The notes: a model not told the origin generated them from the sequence alone. A stretch of 64,000 nt of DNA from Synechococcus sp. SP2 MAG (GCA_030756895.1 JAVBIX010000052.1:1-64000), one strand, 5' to 3'; shown: positions 21,318 through 30,912, counted from the first letter of the stretch. Translations and numbers: made by a program.

Positions 21318-21354
21318 TCTACCGAAATGGATAGGGTTGAAGAAATTGAAGTTG

Positions 21355-21729
21355 ATGGCGATGCCCCATCCCAATTCCCTGTTCGCATTGCTGCTCTTCA
21401 TCAGCCTCAACCTGTTAGGGGTCTCACCTGGATTTGCGGCCAGCACACCTGCCGTTGACCTCGAACACGGTGGCCAACTCTTTTCTGCGAATTGCGCCGC
21501 ATGTCATATGGGTGGTGGCAACGTAATCAGTGCATCCAGAACGTTGAGTCAACGGGATCTGCAAGCTCATCTCAATGAGTACAGCGACGATCACATTGAG
21601 GCCATCGAGCACCAAATTGAAAATGGAAAAAATGCAATGCCCTCGTTTGTTGGAAAGTTGAGCGAACAAGACATCATTGATGTAGCTGCCTACGTAGAAC
21701 TGAAGGCTGAAAAAGGCTGGCAGCGATGA
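21355..21729 (+). CDS. petJ: Cytochrome c6
   Basis: The 124-residue precursor has a signal peptide ending in SPGFAAS and a class I cytochrome c domain. The heme-binding motif is CAACH (in FSANCAACHMGG), and the distal methionine is in NAMPSF. Cytochrome c6 replaces or complements plastocyanin as lumenal electron donor to PSI and cytochrome oxidase. An alternative ATG lies two codons later at 21361. The stop codon overlaps the start of the Nif11 gene (ATGA). Confidence 0.93.
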   Translation: MAMPHPNSLFALLLFISLNLLGVSPGFAASTPAVDLEHGGQLFSANCAACHMGGGNVISASRTLSQRDLQAHLNEYSDDHIEAIEHQIENGKNAMPSFVGKLSEQDIIDVAAYVELKAEKGWQR

Positions 21730-21929
21730 GCCGAGAGGGCTGGAAAGACTTCTTACGCGCTGCAGAACGAAGTCCTGCTCTTCAGCGCGAACTCAGCGTC
21801 TGTAGCGAAACAATAGACATCGTTGAGCTTGGCAAACGCCTTGGTTTTGCATTGTGCCTAGAGGACCTGAACAAAGATCCTGAAGCCGAAGCCATCAGTA
21901 AGTGGTTCGATCAAAACACGATCCAATAA
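21726..21929 (+). CDS. Nif11-domain small protein
   Basis: The 67-residue protein matches the Nif11 (nitrogen-fixation-associated leader-like) domain: an N-terminal WKDFLRAAERSPALQREL helix, a spacer, and then VELGKRLGFALCLEDL. In this family the domain is best known as the leader of ribosomal natural-product precursors. Here there is no double-glycine cleavage site and no cysteine-rich core peptide, so it is a stand-alone domain. It is translationally coupled to petJ through an ATGA overlap. The function is unknown. Confidence 0.72.
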   Translation: MSREGWKDFLRAAERSPALQRELSVCSETIDIVELGKRLGFALCLEDLNKDPEAEAISKWFDQNTIQ

Positions 21930-22018
21930 CCAGACAGACCTCCACATCACAACCTACAAATCTCTCCTTTAAAATAAGAAATCTCTAGATACATCAAGCG
22001 TTGATCAAAGCGAATGCA

Positions 22019-22249
22019 ATGACCAGCGAACAGTTGGATCGGGTCATTGAGATGGCATGGGAAGACCGCACACCCTTTGAAGCCATTGAATATCAGTTCG
22101 GGCTCATGGAAAAAGATGTGATCAGCTTGATGCGCCAGACATTAAAACCAGGATCCTTCCGTAGCTGGCGTAAACGTGTCTCTGGTCGAAAAACCAAGCA
22201 TGCGGCCACGAGCAATGCCGAACGATTCAGAGCAGCTTGCCATCACTAG
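22019..22249 (+). CDS. TIGR03643-type small conserved protein
   Basis: The 76-residue protein starts MTSEQLDRVIEMAWEDRTPFEAI and contains FGLMEKDVISLMRQTLKPGSFRSWRKRV. This pattern is shared by the TIGR03643 family of small proteins in marine bacteria and cyanobacteria, whose function is unknown. Its central part looks helix-turn-helix-like. I chose the ATG at 22019; a TTG at 22001 would add six residues. Confidence 0.7.
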   Translation: MTSEQLDRVIEMAWEDRTPFEAIEYQFGLMEKDVISLMRQTLKPGSFRSWRKRVSGRKTKHAATSNAERFRAACHH

Positions 22250-22263
22250 GCAACATCGAAAGA

Positions 22264-22470
22264 TCAATCATCAGATTGGTTGGTTGAGCGACTCGCAATC
22301 TTGGCGTCAGCCCAACGTGAGAAAAAATAAACAGCAATAAACATCGGCAAGTATGCAATCCACATGTTGTCAAGCACCAGTCCACTGTTGTTGACGAGAA
22401 CCAAGCCTCCATAACCAACGACAAAGTAAATACCAGCCCGGCGAAGAGCTCCAACCTGTTTGGGATTCAT
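22264..22470 (-). CDS. Small two-helix membrane protein, hypothetical
   Basis: A 68-residue product with two predicted membrane helices (about AGIYFVVGYGGLVLV and MWIAYLPMFIAVYFF) and a charged C-terminal tail. It converges on the TIGR03643 gene. No family is recognised. Coding is supported by the clean alternation of hydrophobic segments with charged ends and by an ATG start at 22470. Confidence 0.6.
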   Translation of the reverse strand: MNPKQVGALRRAGIYFVVGYGGLVLVNNSGLVLDNMWIAYLPMFIAVYFFSRWADAKIASRSTNQSDD

Positions 22471-22685
22471 CGAGGTCAATACAATTTTCCTTACGCTAAG
22501 AGATCACTCAGCCGACGGCATCCTTTCTGCTCCTACCGAAATGCAGCAGCTGCAATCTGGACAATTATCACGGATGACACTATCTCCGTAGCAAACACTG
22601 GCATTGAGGAGTGGGCTCCCATAACCGAGGGAAACAAGCTCGTCTGAACAAGATTTCCAGGGTGCAGCTGCGTCCATTACCAGAG

Positions 22686-23098
22686 TTACATTTTTTTGAG
22701 AATGCGAGGAACAGTGAAGGCAGTCTCAACACTATTGATCCGGTATTGAATCCAAGAGGGAGTGACCTCATGTCCAAGAATCTCAATGATCTGGCTGGCA
22801 GATTGGCTTGTAAGAAAAGTCGCCTTGGCAGGATGCTTGAGCTCAAGATTCACAGATTTCCAGAGAGTTCTAACTGCTGGCTGATGAAGTTCATTAAAAA
22901 CCTCACCCGATCGATCGGAATACATTTGGACAGAGCTAATCTCCTCTCTAGGAATTTGCAATTGCAGTTGGCCGCCATCCCTAGCCAGGACACGGCTATA
23001 GGCCTTAGGAGAGTTGAGTACACACAAAAAAAGAGGGCCTTACCATCAGACTTCAGGGAAGATGATAAGGATGCCGGAGCGAAAGCCATCAGGCACAA
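22686..23098 (-). pseudogene. Frameshifted hypothetical protein gene
   Basis: Two reverse-strand frames join into one sensible protein. The first (from ATG 23089 or TTG 23098) gives a short hydrophobic leader and then SLKSDGKALFF. The second gives CVLNSPKAYSRVLARDGGQ and continues to IQYRINSVETAFTVPRILKKM. They are separated by one missing base at a run of seven A on the plus strand (23026-23032); eight would restore a product of about 135 residues. The protein is probably secreted, with no recognised family. The shift may be a real mutation, a sequencing error or programmed slippage. The overlapping plus-strand frame has a less protein-like composition. Confidence 0.55.
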
Positions 23099-23379
23099 CA
23101 GAGATCCAAACTACTAATAAATACGATTCATACTCAGAATTCCTCAAAATCCCAACCAAATCACTATCAATTGCAAATATATGAATAACGCCCCACTAGA
23201 AATAGGAATACCAATTTTGAAAGCTTGACGCATTGATATCAGAATACAACTCCTTGACTAACAAATGATCCGCATAAAAGCAAAACATGAAATACATTCA
23301 AGAACGAATACTAAACAATAGAAGCGCTGGCCAAGCAATGAATGACTAAGGTTGAGTTCGTGGAGTCAAGAACAAACAG

Positions 23380-23679
23380 ATGACTAACATCAACAACCGA
23401 CCCAACCCCAGCGATATGACCTATGCCCAGGCATGGGAGGAGTATCAAAACAATGGGGAAACCTGGAGAACCGAGCATGACGAAGCCCTGCAGCAAGTGC
23501 GCTTAGAAATGCCCGAAGCAGGCTCTGGCGCACTTGTAGAAGCAGGTCTGATCATGGCAACCCGCCCAATCGGTCAACGCCAAGAAGCACTTAGCCGATG
23601 GCACGAATTTTTCGAAAGCGACAAACAGGCAAACGCATTGAATGGCTATCCATCCGGACATCCAAAATCGAGCACATGA
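23380..23679 (+). CDS. Conserved hypothetical protein
   Basis: The 99-residue acidic, soluble, helical protein has a MTYAQAWEEYQNNGETWRTEHD core and later MATRPIGQRQEALSRWHEFF. No domain is recognised. Its composition is typical of coding sequence and G/C-richer than the surrounding intergenic DNA. The ATG at 23380 is preferred; an internal ATG at 23416 would start at the tyrosine-rich core. Confidence 0.6.
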   Translation: MTNINNRPNPSDMTYAQAWEEYQNNGETWRTEHDEALQQVRLEMPEAGSGALVEAGLIMATRPIGQRQEALSRWHEFFESDKQANALNGYPSGHPKSST

Positions 23680-23969
23680 AAACAAAAATTCCATTTGACC
23701 AACACATCAGAGATCAGCACTTTTCAGTTTTCAAGGTATCCGCAGCAACAAATCAATTCTCTACGTTCGAGCCATTAATAGCTCTATTCCCCCGGACAAT
23801 AAATTCATTATTTAGTTCACAAAGGATGGCAAACCTTCTTAGATCTGATACGAATAACTCAATGGAACAATCGATTAAACCTCAGCTATGGAAAGTGTGA
23901 TTATTGCCTGATATTGGCGAAGTGTCATTTGTTGAGACAACTCCCCTCAGTTCCTAAAGAGCCTTCAAA

Positions 23970-24167
23970 TCAACTACGAACTACTTCAAGCACCGCAAGA
24001 TAAAGATCTTCGTCGATCTCTCGAATATCGTATTCGGTAGGCATAGCGCCATGGTGATGTTCATGCACCACTGTCCAACACTTGCGCTCCACATCACTGA
24101 ATTGGGCTCCGTAAACGGCATGGACACGCTCCACTAGAGCTGTCACAAGGGCGGGATCAGTTGCCAT
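23970..24167 (-). CDS. Conserved hypothetical protein
   Basis: The 65-residue soluble protein reads like a folded small domain: LVTALVERVHAVYGAQFSDVERKCW, then a HEHHHG cluster and a C-terminal DIREIDEDLYLAVLEVVRS helix. The histidine cluster could bind metal, but that is speculation. It is divergent from clpB. The 290 bases before it (23680-23969) show no convincing gene. Confidence 0.6.
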   Translation of the reverse strand: MATDPALVTALVERVHAVYGAQFSDVERKCWTVVHEHHHGAMPTEYDIREIDEDLYLAVLEVVRS

Positions 24168-24325
24168 TCTTATGTTCCATTGATCGATAAAGTTCGGCTG
24201 ACCCTACAAGTGCAGGTCGGTAAGCCGCAAACTGGCGAAAAGACCGGCAATTCTTGATCGGTTCTCCGCTCAACAAAGTCAAAAGATCCACATACGGTTC
24301 CAATCAATTAAACGTAGCCAAAATC

Positions 24326-26917
24326 ATGCAACCCACAGCTGAACAATTCACCGAAAAAGCCTGGGCCGCGATCATGTCAGCCCAGCAGCTGGCCCAAAAC
24401 CGGCGGCATCAACAACTTGAAAGCGAACACCTGTTGAGGGCTTTGTTGGACCAACAAGGTCTGGCGGGCCGAATCCTCGATAAGGCAGGAGTTTCACCAC
24501 CAGCGCTCCAAACGGCTGTAGAGACCTATCTCAGTCAACAGCCCTCACTCACTAACGCCCCCGACTCGGTGTTTCTGGGTAAGGGCCTCAATGCCTTGCT
24601 CGATCAGGCTGAAACGCTGAAACAAAGTTATGGCGATAGCTTTATTTCGATTGAGCATCTGCTGTTGGCCCTCGCCGACGATGGCCGCTGTGGCCGACAG
24701 CTTCTGAGCCAAGCAGGCACAGATACCTCACGTTTAAAAACCGCCATTAATGCCGTGCGTGGCAGTCAGAAAGTGACCGACCAAAACCCTGAGGGGACCT
24801 ACGAATCTCTCGAGAAATACGGTAGGGACCTCACAAGCGCCGCCCGCGACGGCAAGCTCGATCCCGTGATCGGTCGCGATGAAGAAATCAGGCGAACGAT
24901 TCAAATTCTCAGCCGACGCACCAAAAACAACCCTGTCCTGATCGGTGAACCAGGGGTTGGCAAGACAGCCATTGTGGAAGGGCTAGCCCAACGCATCGTG
25001 AATGGGGATGTGCCTCAGGCACTGCAAAATCGTCAGCTGATTTCCCTCGATATGGGAGCGCTGATCGCTGGAGCCAAATATCGCGGTGAATTCGAGGAGC
25101 GACTCAAAGCGGTTCTGAAGGAGGTCACCGACTCCGAGGGTCAGATCGTTTTGTTCATCGACGAGATCCATACAGTGGTGGGTGCAGGTGCCACCGGGGG
25201 CGCCATGGACGCCAGCAACCTGTTGAAGCCCATGCTTGCTCGAGGCGAACTGCGCTGCATCGGTGCCACCACCCTGGACGAGCACAGGCAACACATCGAG
25301 AAAGACCCAGCTCTTGAACGTCGCTTTCAGCAAGTGCTGGTCGATCAACCCACCGTTGAAGACACCATTTCAATTTTGCGTGGACTAAAAGAGCGCTACG
25401 AGGTGCACCACGGCGTCCGCATTGCTGATAGTGCGCTTGTTGCGGCAGCTGTTTTGAGTAGTCGGTATATCGCCGATCGCTTCCTTCCAGACAAAGCAAT
25501 CGACCTTGTTGATGAATCAGCAGCCAGGCTCAAGATGGAGATCACCTCCAAACCAGAGGAGATCGATGAAATTGATCGCAAAATCCTGCAGTTGGAAATG
25601 GAGAAGCTCTCTTTAGGACGGGAGTCTGATGCGGCCAGTCAAGAAAGACTGCAACGCCTGGAACGCGAACTTGCTGAATTATCCGAACAGCAAAGCACCA
25701 TGAATGCTCAATGGCAGCAAGAAAAAGCTGCCATTGATGAGCTCTCTGCTCTGAAAGAAGATATTGAACGCGTACAGCTCCAAGTTGAACAAGCCAAGAG
25801 GAGTTATGACCTCAACAAGGCTGCAGAGTTGGAGTACGGAACACTCGCTGGACTTCAGAAGCAATTGCTTGCGAAAGAACAAGCATTAGTCGATACCGAT
25901 GACACTGCTGAAAAATCACTACTCAGAGAAGAGGTCAGCGAAGACGACATCGCTGAGGTGATTGCGAAGTGGACAGGAATTCCTGTCGCCAAGCTTGTGC
26001 AATCCGAGATGGAAAAATTACTCAAACTCGAAGACCAACTGCACGAACGCGTCGTCGGACAACACCAAGCAGTGACTGCAGTAGCCGACGCCATCCAACG
26101 ATCGAGAGCTGGACTAAGCGACCCCAATCAACCCATCGCCAGTTTTTTATTTTTAGGCCCAACCGGAGTGGGCAAAACAGAGCTTTCGAAAGCTTTGGCG
26201 GCCCAATTGTTTGACAGCGAAGACGCCTTGGTTCGCATCGACATGTCGGAGTACATGGAGAAACACACAGTGAGTCGCTTGATCGGAGCACCTCCCGGAT
26301 ATGTGGGATATGAAGCTGGAGGACAGCTCACGGAAGCCGTGCGGCGCAGGCCTTACGCCGTGATTTTGTTTGATGAAGTGGAAAAAGCTCACCCTGATGT
26401 GTTCAACGTGATGCTTCAAATCCTCGATGATGGTCGCGTCACCGACGGCCAAGGCCGCACTGTTGATTTCACCAATGCAGTGCTAATTCTCACGAGCAAC
26501 ATCGGCAGTCAATCCATCCTCGACTTAGGAGGTGATGACAACCAACATCAAGAGATGGAGAGTCGGGTGAATGAAGCTCTACGCAGCCATTTCCGCCCAG
26601 AATTCCTAAATAGAATTGATGATACTATCATTTTTCACAGTCTTCGTCGCGATGAATTGCGCCAAATCATCGGCCTGCAAGTAGAACGATTAAGACAACG
26701 CCTTAGCGAGCGAAAGCTGGATCTCAACATCAGCGAAGAGGCCACCGACTGGTTAGCCAATGCAGGCTATGACCCCGTTTATGGAGCGAGGCCCCTCAAG
26801 CGAGCCATTCAGCGCGAGCTGGAAACACCGATTGCAAAAGCAATCCTCGCAGGGACCTACGAAGAGGGCAGCAGCGTTCAAATTCAAGTTAAAGAAGAAC
26901 GGCTTAGCCTGCTCTAA
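24326..26917 (+). CDS. clpB: ATP-dependent chaperone ClpB
   Basis: ClpB is a hexameric AAA+ disaggregase that rescues aggregated proteins with DnaK. The 863-residue protein has an N-terminal Clp repeat domain and a first AAA+ module with GEPGVGKTA at about residue 207. A coiled-coil middle domain follows (about 400-530, rich in ELAELSEQQ-type heptads), and a second AAA+ module has GPTGVGKTE at about residue 611. The ATG at 24326 gives [13 protein letters not shown], the standard N-terminus. Confidence 0.96.
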   Translation: MQPTAEQFTEKAWAAIMSAQQLAQNRRHQQLESEHLLRALLDQQGLAGRILDKAGVSPPALQTAVETYLSQQPSLTNAPDSVFLGKGLNALLDQAETLKQSYGDSFISIEHLLLALADDGRCGRQLLSQAGTDTSRLKTAINAVRGSQKVTDQNPEGTYESLEKYGRDLTSAARDGKLDPVIGRDEEIRRTIQILSRRTKNNPVLIGEPGVGKTAIVEGLAQRIVNGDVPQALQNRQLISLDMGALIAGAKYRGEFEERLKAVLKEVTDSEGQIVLFIDEIHTVVGAGATGGAMDASNLLKPMLARGELRCIGATTLDEHRQHIEKDPALERRFQQVLVDQPTVEDTISILRGLKERYEVHHGVRIADSALVAAAVLSSRYIADRFLPDKAIDLVDESAARLKMEITSKPEEIDEIDRKILQLEMEKLSLGRESDAASQERLQRLERELAELSEQQSTMNAQWQQEKAAIDELSALKEDIERVQLQVEQAKRSYDLNKAAELEYGTLAGLQKQLLAKEQALVDTDDTAEKSLLREEVSEDDIAEVIAKWTGIPVAKLVQSEMEKLLKLEDQLHERVVGQHQAVTAVADAIQRSRAGLSDPNQPIASFLFLGPTGVGKTELSKALAAQLFDSEDALVRIDMSEYMEKHTVSRLIGAPPGYVGYEAGGQLTEAVRRRPYAVILFDEVEKAHPDVFNVMLQILDDGRVTDGQGRTVDFTNAVLILTSNIGSQSILDLGGDDNQHQEMESRVNEALRSHFRPEFLNRIDDTIIFHSLRRDELRQIIGLQVERLRQRLSERKLDLNISEEATDWLANAGYDPVYGARPLKRAIQRELETPIAKAILAGTYEEGSSVQIQVKEERLSLL

Positions 26918-26970
26918 AAACACGCTTAATATTCTTAAATTTGCGAGCGAAGTCAGCTCAAAGCAGAAAG

Positions 26971-27456
26971 TTAGTTCTGAAAGTTCTTAGGTTCAAACCA
27001 TTCAGGTACTGAGGAATATGTTGCTTCATTACTAACATTTTCTCTTGCTTCTACTTTCCAACAGCAGGTTCGACCTAGATCACGTTCGATCAGGAGATCA
27101 TTTGCCCAGGTCCACAATAATTGTGCTGTATTTTCCATTCCCACATTTTTCATCACCCGAAGATTTAGGGCTCCCTGCGCATGAAGCGATCGCCACTCCT
27201 CCAGTAAAGGATCATCGTGGTTGACCAAAAAAGTGTGATCAAACTGATCTCGCAACTGTTTCTCTAGCGGACGCAAGCTTGAGAAATCCACCACAAAGCC
27301 ACAGCCATCCAGCTCCGTGGCAGCGAACCAAAACGTGAAGCTGCGGCTGTAGCCATGAACAAAATGACAATGTCCGGAGTGTTGCCACTGCCTATGACAG
27401 CAGGGATACCCCTCGAAATGCTTGCTGCAGGTGAAGCCGGCGGGAGGCAGAAACAT
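26971..27456 (-). CDS. queD: 6-pyruvoyl-tetrahydropterin/6-carboxytetrahydropterin synthase family protein
   Basis: The 161-residue protein belongs to the PTPS/QueD family, which converts dihydroneopterin triphosphate on the way to queuosine or other pterins. Zinc-ligand histidines are visible in the SGHCHFVHGYS segment, and the catalytic region VVDFSSLRPLEKQLRDQFDHTFL follows the family pattern. An unusual CCHRQWQHSGHC insert near the N-terminus is cysteine/histidine rich. Specific activity (QueD or another pterin synthase) is not certain. It diverges from hisIE. Confidence 0.72.
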   Translation of the reverse strand: MFLPPAGFTCSKHFEGYPCCHRQWQHSGHCHFVHGYSRSFTFWFAATELDGCGFVVDFSSLRPLEKQLRDQFDHTFLVNHDDPLLEEWRSLHAQGALNLRVMKNVGMENTAQLLWTWANDLLIERDLGRTCCWKVEARENVSNEATYSSVPEWFEPKNFQN

Positions 27457-27523
27457 CAGCTCGAAAGAGGGGACACACTGCGGGAGAATTGACCTTGTCT
27501 ACATCTACATGCACCGAGGCCCG

Positions 27524-28192
27524 ATGCCAGCCGCTGATGTCGCCTTCATTGACGAACTCCGCTTCAATGACAAGGGGCTAATTCCTGCGATCGCTCAAGA
27601 CTGGCTAGATGGGGCCATTCTCATGCAGGCCTGGATGAATCGTGCAGCTCTGGAGCTCACGCTGAGCACTGGTGAAGTGCACTACTGGAGTCGATCTCGA
27701 CAAGAGATGTGGCACAAGGGAGCGACAAGTGGTCACATCCAATATCTCAAGGGCTTTCGCTACGACTGCGACGCTGATGTGTTGCTTCTCACGATCGAAC
27801 AAACCGGCGATGTGGCGTGTCACACAGGAGCACGCAGCTGTTTTTATGACGATGGTCCAGTTCCTAGCCATGGAGGACACGAGGCAGCACCCCCACCGGC
27901 CGATGCTTGCACCGAATTGATGCGAGTGATTGAAGATCGCCGCAATTTCCCAGAAGAAGGGAGTTACACCAACCGATTGCTTGAAGGGGGTGACAATCGA
28001 ATTCTCAAAAAAATCGGCGAAGAAAGCGCAGAATTTGTGATGGCATGCAAAGACAACAATGCCAACGAAATTGCTGGTGAAGCCGCTGATTTAATTTTTC
28101 ACCTTCAGGTGGCTCTAGCCCATCACAACGTCAGCTGGCGGGACGTCCAAGCCGTACTCGCCAGCCGCCGTGGAGCGCCCAGGCGTTCCTAA
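27524..28192 (+). CDS. hisI: Bifunctional phosphoribosyl-AMP cyclohydrolase/phosphoribosyl-ATP pyrophosphatase
   Basis: This is a HisIE fusion catalysing steps 2 and 3 of histidine synthesis. The N-terminal HisI domain has MNRAALELTLSTGEVHYWSRS and the metal-site cysteines in YDCDADVLLL and HTGARSCFY. The C-terminal HisE domain has KKIGEESAEFVMACKD and GEAADLIFHLQVAL. Starts at 27509 and 27524 are both possible; neither has a strong ribosome-binding site. The stop overlaps the end of the convergent protease gene by four bases. Confidence 0.93.
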   Translation: MPAADVAFIDELRFNDKGLIPAIAQDWLDGAILMQAWMNRAALELTLSTGEVHYWSRSRQEMWHKGATSGHIQYLKGFRYDCDADVLLLTIEQTGDVACHTGARSCFYDDGPVPSHGGHEAAPPPADACTELMRVIEDRRNFPEEGSYTNRLLEGGDNRILKKIGEESAEFVMACKDNNANEIAGEAADLIFHLQVALAHHNVSWRDVQAVLASRRGAPRRS

Positions 28193-28827
28193 GGCCTCGG
28201 AGGCAAAGGCAATCCAAATCGAGTCGGCTGGAGTCGCATCCACTCCAAAGTGAGCTGATCACGTGGCGACAGCTTCAACACAGGGGAGGCTCCTTGGACA
28301 GGTGCCATTGCATCACTCGGCACCAAGCTATGGGCCCAGAGTCCGAAGGCATGCCCCAACTCATGAAGGGCTGTGGCCTGTTGAGATTCAGATCTCAACT
28401 CAGGTGACACGATCACAGTGACTTGGGGCTCAAGACGCCACACCTCCTGCCGTTGCACCTCCAAAATCTGAAGGAGGCTTCTGCCATTGCTAGCTCGCCA
28501 GCCATCAGCAAGACGTCGACGAGGCGGCCTGCGACGTTCCACTCGGACATGAGCCCGCTCAGGATCATTCACCCGGATGATCGGCAACACAGCAGACCAC
28601 TCATCAAGAGCACGATCAACAGCGCCGAACCATCGACTTTCCCAGCGATTGGGCTCAGCACTTTCAGCTGGCTGAACCCAGACGCACCAGCGCTGCAAAA
28701 CGGGGAATCCAGATGAGCTAATCGCCAATCTGGAGCCATACCCTGGCGCATTGGTCAGTGCGCTACGTCGCAACGCATCGGGCCTGATCTGCTGAGCCTG
28801 GGCTGGAGGACAGGGGTCCACTTGCAT
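28189..28827 (-). CDS. Metzincin-like zinc metalloprotease
   Basis: The 212-residue protein has a zinc-protease motif HELGHAFGLWAHS starting at His155. The third histidine falls one residue later than in classical matrixins (HExxHxxGxxxH), a variant I recall from bacterial matrixin-like proteins. SDAMAP, eleven residues on, could provide the Met-turn. No signal peptide is visible from the ATG at 28827, which is odd for this type; the true start may lie upstream. It starts eight bases after the DUF2214 stop, so the two are probably co-transcribed. Confidence 0.75.
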   Translation of the reverse strand: MQVDPCPPAQAQQIRPDALRRSALTNAPGYGSRLAISSSGFPVLQRWCVWVQPAESAEPNRWESRWFGAVDRALDEWSAVLPIIRVNDPERAHVRVERRRPPRRRLADGWRASNGRSLLQILEVQRQEVWRLEPQVTVIVSPELRSESQQATALHELGHAFGLWAHSLVPSDAMAPVQGASPVLKLSPRDQLTLEWMRLQPTRFGLPLPPRP

Positions 28828-28835
28828 GCTTCACA

Positions 28836-29327
28836 TCACGACGCCGGTAGTCCGACACCTCGAGCCATCAGTGTTGCCAACAGGGGCACGAGGGCAAAAC
28901 CCGCCAACTCAATGTTGACAATCCAGCCCAGACGAGTGGCTAGCGCCTCAGACACCTTGGGGAGCTCTCCCTTACGCAAAGGAATCGCCCAAAGGATGTA
29001 AGTGACTGTGGGATACAACGACAAAGCACCCACCGATAGGTAGAGACCAACCTTCCACCAAAACAAGGGATTCGTCGTGTAGAACTCGCTGCCTTGGCCG
29101 AAATACAGGACACGAAAAATGCCACTAACCAGAAGTGCCAAAGCGGCGATCCCGTAAATGATGTCGGTGATCACCATGGCCGTGGCTGCCCGACGATCGG
29201 GATCTGGACGCAATAAGCGTCGCTCCACCACGAGAGCGGCAAAACAAAGCATGAAACTTAGGTAGTGCACATAGGCCACACCAGCGCTTTTGGCGATTTC
29301 TGGTGTGAGCAAAGTGGCCAGCGGCAT
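28836..29327 (-). CDS. DUF2214 family membrane protein
   Basis: The 163-residue protein has about four transmembrane helices with conserved VAYVHYLSFMLCFAALVVERRLL at the N-terminus and the RVLYFGQGSEFYTTNPLFWWKVGLYL segment. This fits DUF2214, a bacterial membrane family of unknown role in which paired histidines suggest heme or quinone binding. It is co-directional with the protease downstream and divergent from the sigma factor gene. Confidence 0.8.
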   Translation of the reverse strand: MPLATLLTPEIAKSAGVAYVHYLSFMLCFAALVVERRLLRPDPDRRAATAMVITDIIYGIAALALLVSGIFRVLYFGQGSEFYTTNPLFWWKVGLYLSVGALSLYPTVTYILWAIPLRKGELPKVSEALATRLGWIVNIELAGFALVPLLATLMARGVGLPAS

Positions 29328-29552
29328 AACAAATGATTCAGTGTGGCGACCGTAGCTGCTGGCTTGCCACTCGCGCTGGGGTCAGGCGCACCTGCAGAGC
29401 TCTAGCCAACGCGCAACAAAAAGAAATCATGGAGCAATAATGAATAACGATAAAAACATGAATTAAGGTATAAATATAAATTCCGCAGTCTTTATTACGC
29501 AATCTGGATAGAAAGACTTTCGCCCTAAGTTCAAGAAAACCAGGAGTCACAG

Positions 29553-30479
29553 ATGGTGAGTTCTCTGAGTGCTTTTCTCGGCGAAATCGGTCGGCATCAA
29601 CTGTTGACGCCTGAACAGGAATTAACCCTGGGCCGCAAGGTGCAGGCTATGGCGGCTCTCACTGAGCGCTGCACGATGGCAGGTGGCGAAGGAGATGCGT
29701 GCGTTTATAACGACGAAGAGAAGCGCACAATTAAGCGCGGAGAAAAGGCGAAAAATCAAATGATTACGGCCAATTTAAGGTTGGTTGTCAATCTTGCGAA
29801 GCGCTACCAAGGCAAGGGCCTAGATCTTTTAGACCTCATCCAAGAGGGCACACTCGGACTGACCAGGGCTGTTGAAAAATACGATCCCACTAGAGGCCAT
29901 CGTTTTTCTACTTATGCCTATTGGTGGATTCGTCAAGGCTTGAACCGAGCCCTTTCTACGCAAAGTAGAACGATTCGCATTCCTGTAAATGTCAATGAAA
30001 AACTGACGAAACTACGCGCTGCCAAAGCGCGCCTTATGCAAAGCAATGGGCTTGCTCCATCAGCGGAACAATTGGCCGAAACCATGAAGTTGCCGATCAG
30101 CGAAGTCGAGGACTTGTTGGGCTGTGAACTTCGCAGTGTCACGGTGAGCCTTCAGGGTGTGGTGAAGTCGAAATCCGATCCATCCGAACTGGTGGATGTG
30201 CTGCCAAGCGACGAAATCCCACCGATGGAGCGGGCTGAAATCGCTGAGCGCACAGACTCCGCCTGGAAACTGCTCGACAATTCGAACCTGACTCCAAAAG
30301 AGAGAACCATCGTCATGCTGAGATTTGGGCTTGATGGAAGCCACGAGTGGCGCACCCTTGCCGAAGTTGCCCGACAGATGAATTGCAGCAGAGAATATTG
30401 CCGCCAGGTGGTGCAAAGGGCATTACGAAAACTGCGTAAAACCAGCATCCAACAGGGCTTAGTGGAAACCGCCTACTAA
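29553..30479 (+). CDS. Sigma-70 family RNA polymerase sigma factor (group 2 type)
   Basis: The 308-residue protein contains region 1.2/2 (ITANLRLVVNLAKRYQGKGL, DLIQEGTLGLTRAVEKYDP, FSTYAYWWIRQGLNRAL), region 3 and region 4 with the DNA-binding LAEVARQMNCSREYCRQVVQRALRKLR helix-turn-helix. It is shorter than RpoD and lacks region 1.1, as in cyanobacterial non-essential group 2 factors used for stress or circadian responses. The 225-base upstream region is A/T-rich and probably holds its promoter. Confidence 0.92.
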   Translation: MVSSLSAFLGEIGRHQLLTPEQELTLGRKVQAMAALTERCTMAGGEGDACVYNDEEKRTIKRGEKAKNQMITANLRLVVNLAKRYQGKGLDLLDLIQEGTLGLTRAVEKYDPTRGHRFSTYAYWWIRQGLNRALSTQSRTIRIPVNVNEKLTKLRAAKARLMQSNGLAPSAEQLAETMKLPISEVEDLLGCELRSVTVSLQGVVKSKSDPSELVDVLPSDEIPPMERAEIAERTDSAWKLLDNSNLTPKERTIVMLRFGLDGSHEWRTLAEVARQMNCSREYCRQVVQRALRKLRKTSIQQGLVETAY

Positions 30480-30537
30480 GAATCCAGCGAATTAGGTAAT
30501 AGTGGATTTACCTTGACGGCCCAATGCTGCATCGTTC

Positions 30538-30912
30538 ATGTCTGATGCCTCTTCTTGCACCGATTCCGTTTTTGAAGCTGATGTAATCGATAGCTCCGTC
30601 ATTGATGAGGGAGTGTTTCAACGATTACTCAGGCGTGCTGGAAGAACGATTGCAGCTCCAGCCCTTGAAGCCCTTGAAGTGGTACTGGATCGGGGCACTC
30701 CGCCTCAGGCCAGACTCACCATGCTGGCAGCGCTCACTTACCTGCTCATACCCACCGATCTCATTCCCGACTTTCTTCCCATCGCGGGATTTAGCGATGA
30801 CCTTGTTGCATTGACAGCTGTGATCGGTTTATGCAGCCAACACATCACACCAGAAATCCGTCTGAGGGCACAACGCAGACTGAATCGATGGTTCCCGCTC
30901 GGATGCTCATGA
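30538..30912 (+). CDS. DUF1232 (YkvA-like) membrane protein
   Basis: The 124-residue protein has the DUF1232 signature LTMLAALTYLLIPTDLIPDFLPIAGFSDDL, a conserved membrane-associated motif of unknown function found in YkvA-type proteins. Its stop overlaps the next gene's ATG (ATGA), which indicates translational coupling. It lies 58 bases after the sigma factor gene. Confidence 0.85.
   Translation: MSDASSCTDSVFEADVIDSSVIDEGVFQRLLRRAGRTIAAPALEALEVVLDRGTPPQARLTMLAALTYLLIPTDLIPDFLPIAGFSDDLVALTAVIGLCSQHITPEIRLRAQRRLNRWFPLGCS

Noticed and set aside
22611-23117. Plus-strand open frame of 168 codons
   Set aside because: It lies opposite the two-part reverse-strand protein. Its composition is less protein-like, whereas the reverse-strand halves read smoothly into one another after one base change.
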